Assembly: GCA_040954595.2 (NCBI GenBank)
Contig: CM082598.2
Coordinates: 7,502,001 to 7,566,000 of the forward strand
DNA: 64,000 nt
Direction: 5' to 3'
From: Balanoglossus misakiensis
Lineage: Eukaryota; Hemichordata
Position numbers and translations under genes: made by a program
Shown here: piece by piece, positions 61,549 to 64,000 of the stretch
Numbering within the stretch: position 1 is the stretch's first letter
Layout of the letters: each line of letters starts with the position of its first letter
Notes under the pieces: generated by a model
Seen by the model: only the letters and a program-made list of their open reading frames with translations
What the model was told of the DNA's origin: nothing
The model's database searches: none

Positions 61549-61720
61549 CTATGTTATTAGATGTACTAGGCATTTTGGAAACTGTGTGATCGAAATTCTA
61601 AGCAGACTTTGTTAAAGGGTCACGATCGTCTAACGTGAATGTGACAAACCAGAGACTCTGGTTACAAAAATTGTATACAGTCAATGTCATAAGACAGTGT
61701 GCTGTCCAAGCAACAGACAA

Positions 61721-61934
61721 GATGGCAGCGACCATAGTCTGTGTTGGAGATTGGGTAAAGACAGCAAACTGGGTGAAAAGAAGGGACAAAACTGAAGTCT
61801 ATGTATACAGTGTGCATGAAATATTGAAGGAAAGGAAGGCAGCCCCTTATTTGAATGCATTGAACACAATATTTGCAGAACTTTTGGATTGGCCATTCTG
61901 TGTGTACTCACAAATGACGCACATATGTACATAG
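61721..61934 (+). CDS. Small ORF with favourable start context, unrecognised
   Basis: ACAAGATGGCAGCGACC opens a frame reading MAATIVCVGDWVKTANWVK, then an EILKERKAAPYLNALN segment, and ends at TAG 61932-61934 (70 residues). The frame is open further upstream to 61635. Charged and hydrophobic residues are well mixed, as in proteins, but no motif is recognised. It may be an exon, a transposon scrap or chance. Confidence 0.2.
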
Positions 61935-62309
61935 GATGATTGTCGGTCTTTAACACTGTCTGCCAGAGGTTATCATCAGTGCTTCCACACTAGTACCACG
62001 GAAAAAAAATAGAAGAAATGAAAATAAGACTGAGACAAGATTTGTTGTATTTCTTTGTCTGTAATTTAGGTCTGCTTTGGGCTAATTGTGCATTGAATTT
62101 CTTCTGTGTGACTTTCTAACTCAATGAGTCAGGTCCCTAATACATTATAATGATTTTGGGAATAACACAGACCATGTTATTTTATAACATCAAGAAAGTT
62201 CCTTTTATAGAAAAAAGATTTTATTTATTCCCACTTAACGATTCCGAAGAGTGAAACAGGTATCTATGGGGGCCCGTTCTTGTCAAAATTGTAGTTTATT
62301 AATAAAACG

Positions 62310-62600
62310 TGTTAGAATTAATTTTATTGAGCCTGGAATTAATTTTACCAGTATATAGAATTATTTTTATGTGCTTTAATTATTCTTTGTAGTCATGCAG
62401 AATTGATTTTATGTGTTCTAAATAATTATTTTAGCTTATCTTTGTTAGAAATAATTTTGCCAACATCTCGAAGTATTTTTACGTGTAGACTCGAATTAAT
62501 TAAAGGTGTAGTGTCGAATTAATATCATGTGTTTGGTCGAATTAATTTCACGTGTTGTGTCGAATTAATTTTACGTGTTGTGTCAAATTAATATTGCCCC
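62310..62600 (+). repeat. ~23-bp minisatellite, degenerate to exact
   Basis: The unit is GAATTAATTTTACGTGTTGTGTC-like. TCGAATTAAT or TCAAATTAAT starts at 62491, 62514, 62537, 62560 and 62583, an exact 23-bp step. To the left, GAATTAATTTTA-like words recur at 21-24 bp from about 62315 but with more substitutions. The array therefore goes from old at the left to fresh at the right. Confidence 0.85.
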
Positions 62601-62960
62601 CACAATCCTTTGCGCGTAAATCAAGATGGCGGCGGCTGAGCATGTCTTTCTCGTCGCATAAAGTTCGAAAAGGGGCCATTGAACAAGTTGTGAGACGTTT
62701 TGGGGCGGTTTGCTGTCCAATATAAATGCAGTGTGCTCGATAACGGCGATCGGTGCACGAGTTTTGGTCTACAGACCAAATTTTCTAGTCAAACAACTCA
62801 AAACCACTACCAGTTGGTGTAATCACCAGCCTTGCTATGGTATAGCCCAGCTCTGCGTACAGTGTTCTCGGCGTGGAGGCTGTGTAACGCCGGGAACACA
62901 CAGACCTGTGCGCAGAGCTAGCTGTTGCCCCGTGTTGCCAGTTCGCCTCGATCGAATAAA
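62601..62960. promoter_or_regulatory. CpG-rich stretch with ATGGCGGC motif, possible promoter
   Basis: CpG words are dense (TTTGCGCGTAAATC, TCTCGTCGC, AACGGCGATCGGTGC). CAAGATGGCGGCGGC at about 62621 fits the YY1-type element that often overlaps animal transcription or translation starts, but the frame it opens stops after 11 codons. An inverted repeat lies at about 62849-62925 (AGCTCTGCG...CGCAGAGCT, with further pairing of GTGTTC and GAACAC). This is a candidate regulatory or first-exon region. Confidence 0.35.
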
Positions 62961-63240
62961 TTTTGACATCTGAACATACAAAAATTGTGTTAATTTATTA
63001 TTTTCTGAACTAAGAAATAGCTGTAGGGCCCAGATCCCGGGAAACGGCGAATAAAGTATTCCTTAATATTTCCTTGTAAACTCAAGTTTTGTTTAAATAA
63101 ATGTAAATTAAAAGGACAATGTCTATCTCTACATAACCATATTTCATTGGAAATTGGATAGCTTGCATACTAGATTTATAACTGATAAGATAGGGTGTGG
63201 GGCAGTAGAGAGGTAGACCCCGAAGTCTCCACCTCCTCTA
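62961..63240. other. Unique spacer before the third TWA element
   Basis: AT-rich unique sequence without recognised gene or repeat. Its last three bases are CTA, next to the element. Confidence 0.4.
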
Positions 63241-64000
63241 GGCTGCATTCACAAACACCTCTGGAGGGGGGGGGGAGAATTCATTTTTTACCGCTAATTT
63301 TCACATGCCCCCCCCCCCCCCCCGTACATAACCCAAAAAATTTTCAAATCCCCCCTTCCGAACTGCCAAAATTTTGAATCCCCCCCCCCCCAATTTTCTT
63401 TCACAGAGCAAAACACATCACCTATCTATCTTGTAAAAAAGAAAAACAGCGCTCCCATGAAAAGAATTTGAAACTGATGTTTCCCCCTCATCAGTGGGTA
63501 TTAAAACTGAACATTGTTTTTATTTTGTAAGTATTTGTATTCTGTGTTGGGAGACATTGTAAACCGAGAATTGAAGGGGGTGGGTGCGTAAGAAAATTTT
63601 ATAAAACACAGAGCTCAAAGCTGCATTTTAATGAACCCGGCAAAAGCAAATTATCTCAACTACCGGTATGTTGGGGAGGACAAATTTAACCGTCGCCGCT
63701 CAAAGTTATTATGGGGTAGGGACAAGTCCCGTGACCTGGGACACTATATAAACTAGCCCGGAGACCAGGGCGTCGATTCTAGATCAACGCCCTGGTCTCC
63801 GGGCTATATATAAACCAGTCAATAATTGAAAGTTGTTGATGAATGGAGGGGGTGGGTATTAGAACATTTAGTAAAATAAAGGGCGCCAAACTACATTTTT
63901 TGTGGACTCAAAATAAATATTTAGTCGTCAAAGTTTTCAAGTACCCCCCCTTTCAGTCCCTAAATTATTTCAAATCCCCCCTTATATACCCTCAGTTTTT
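63241..64000 (+). mobile_element. TWA-type inverted-repeat element, copy 3, cut by the window end
   Basis: It starts GGCTGCATTCACAAACACCT and follows copy 1 in the same orientation through ACCGCTAATTTTCACATGCC and CAACCTGTATGTT-like internal text to CAAATCCCCCC at the end of the window. The right end lies outside. Relative to copies 1 and 2 it lacks the GGGAGGTGGTGTCCCCCTCC part and carries a 53-bp palindromic insertion. The three bases to its left are CTA, so its target duplication may differ from strict TWA. Confidence 0.85.
63745..63815. mobile_element. 53-bp foldback insertion with 9-bp direct repeats
   Basis: TAGCCCGGAGACCAGGGCGT (63754-63773) and its exact reverse complement (63787-63806) enclose a 13-base loop. 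TATATAAAC flanks it on both sides (63745-63753 and 63807-63815). Copies 1 and 2 of the host element have the uninterrupted text at this point (ACTAGATAAACCA), so this is an insertion with a 9-bp target duplication. It is too short to encode anything. Confidence 0.85.

Noticed and set aside
62621-62661. ATGGCGGCGGC start as a protein N-terminus
   Set aside because: The frame stops after 11 codons with no donor site; it is kept only as a possible promoter motif.
1-64000. tRNA, rRNA or other structured RNA genes
   Set aside because: I looked for tRNA A/B-box and rRNA-like words while reading and found none convincing. A covariance-model scan would be needed to exclude them.

Overview
This is a eukaryotic, almost certainly animal, AT-rich intergenic window dominated by repeats. 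The evidence is a tyrosine-recombinase (DIRS-order) retrotransposon relic, a TTAA-flanked piggyBac relic, TWA-flanked short inverted-repeat elements, a long satellite array with higher-order structure, spliceosomal-type exon borders, and no prokaryotic gene organisation. This mix is common in marine invertebrates and lower chordates, but the species cannot be fixed from the sequence.

Layout. 1-5090: a degenerate DIRS-like retrotransposon (reverse transcriptase, RNase H and tyrosine recombinase, all broken) between two AT-rich ~80-bp minisatellite arrays in opposite orientation. 5527-34992: a ~29-kb satellite built from ~192-bp monomers in higher-order repeats (HORs). The reference HOR is six monomers of 192+124+191+176+192+196 = 1071 bp. 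Other periods are 683 and 1459 bp, that is 1071 minus or plus one 388-bp dimer. Two non-autonomous inverted-repeat elements sit in it with clean 3-bp target duplications, and its right edge decays into diverged monomers. 34993-37600: unique sequence, then small tandem repeats. 37600-52683: a dispersed and tandem repeat family (units ~790-890 bp) carrying AGGTCA direct repeats and a GGCCGCCA block, interrupted by a 1.5-kb piggyBac relic and by two copies of a 1.3-kb segment. 52684-64000: the most gene-like part, with CpG-richer stretches, an internal exon with good splice sites (59013-59169, +), a glutamine-rich terminal exon (60925-61143, -), foldback elements, a 23-bp minisatellite, and a third copy of the TWA element cut by the window end and itself carrying a 53-bp foldback insertion.

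No complete functional gene can be supported. Apart from the transposon remnants, the many open frames inside the satellite are by-products of a repeat with few stop codons. The most interesting content is structural: satellite HORs that change length in dimer steps, insertions whose empty sites can be read from neighbouring repeat copies, and a repeat family that spreads nuclear-receptor-like DR1 motifs.
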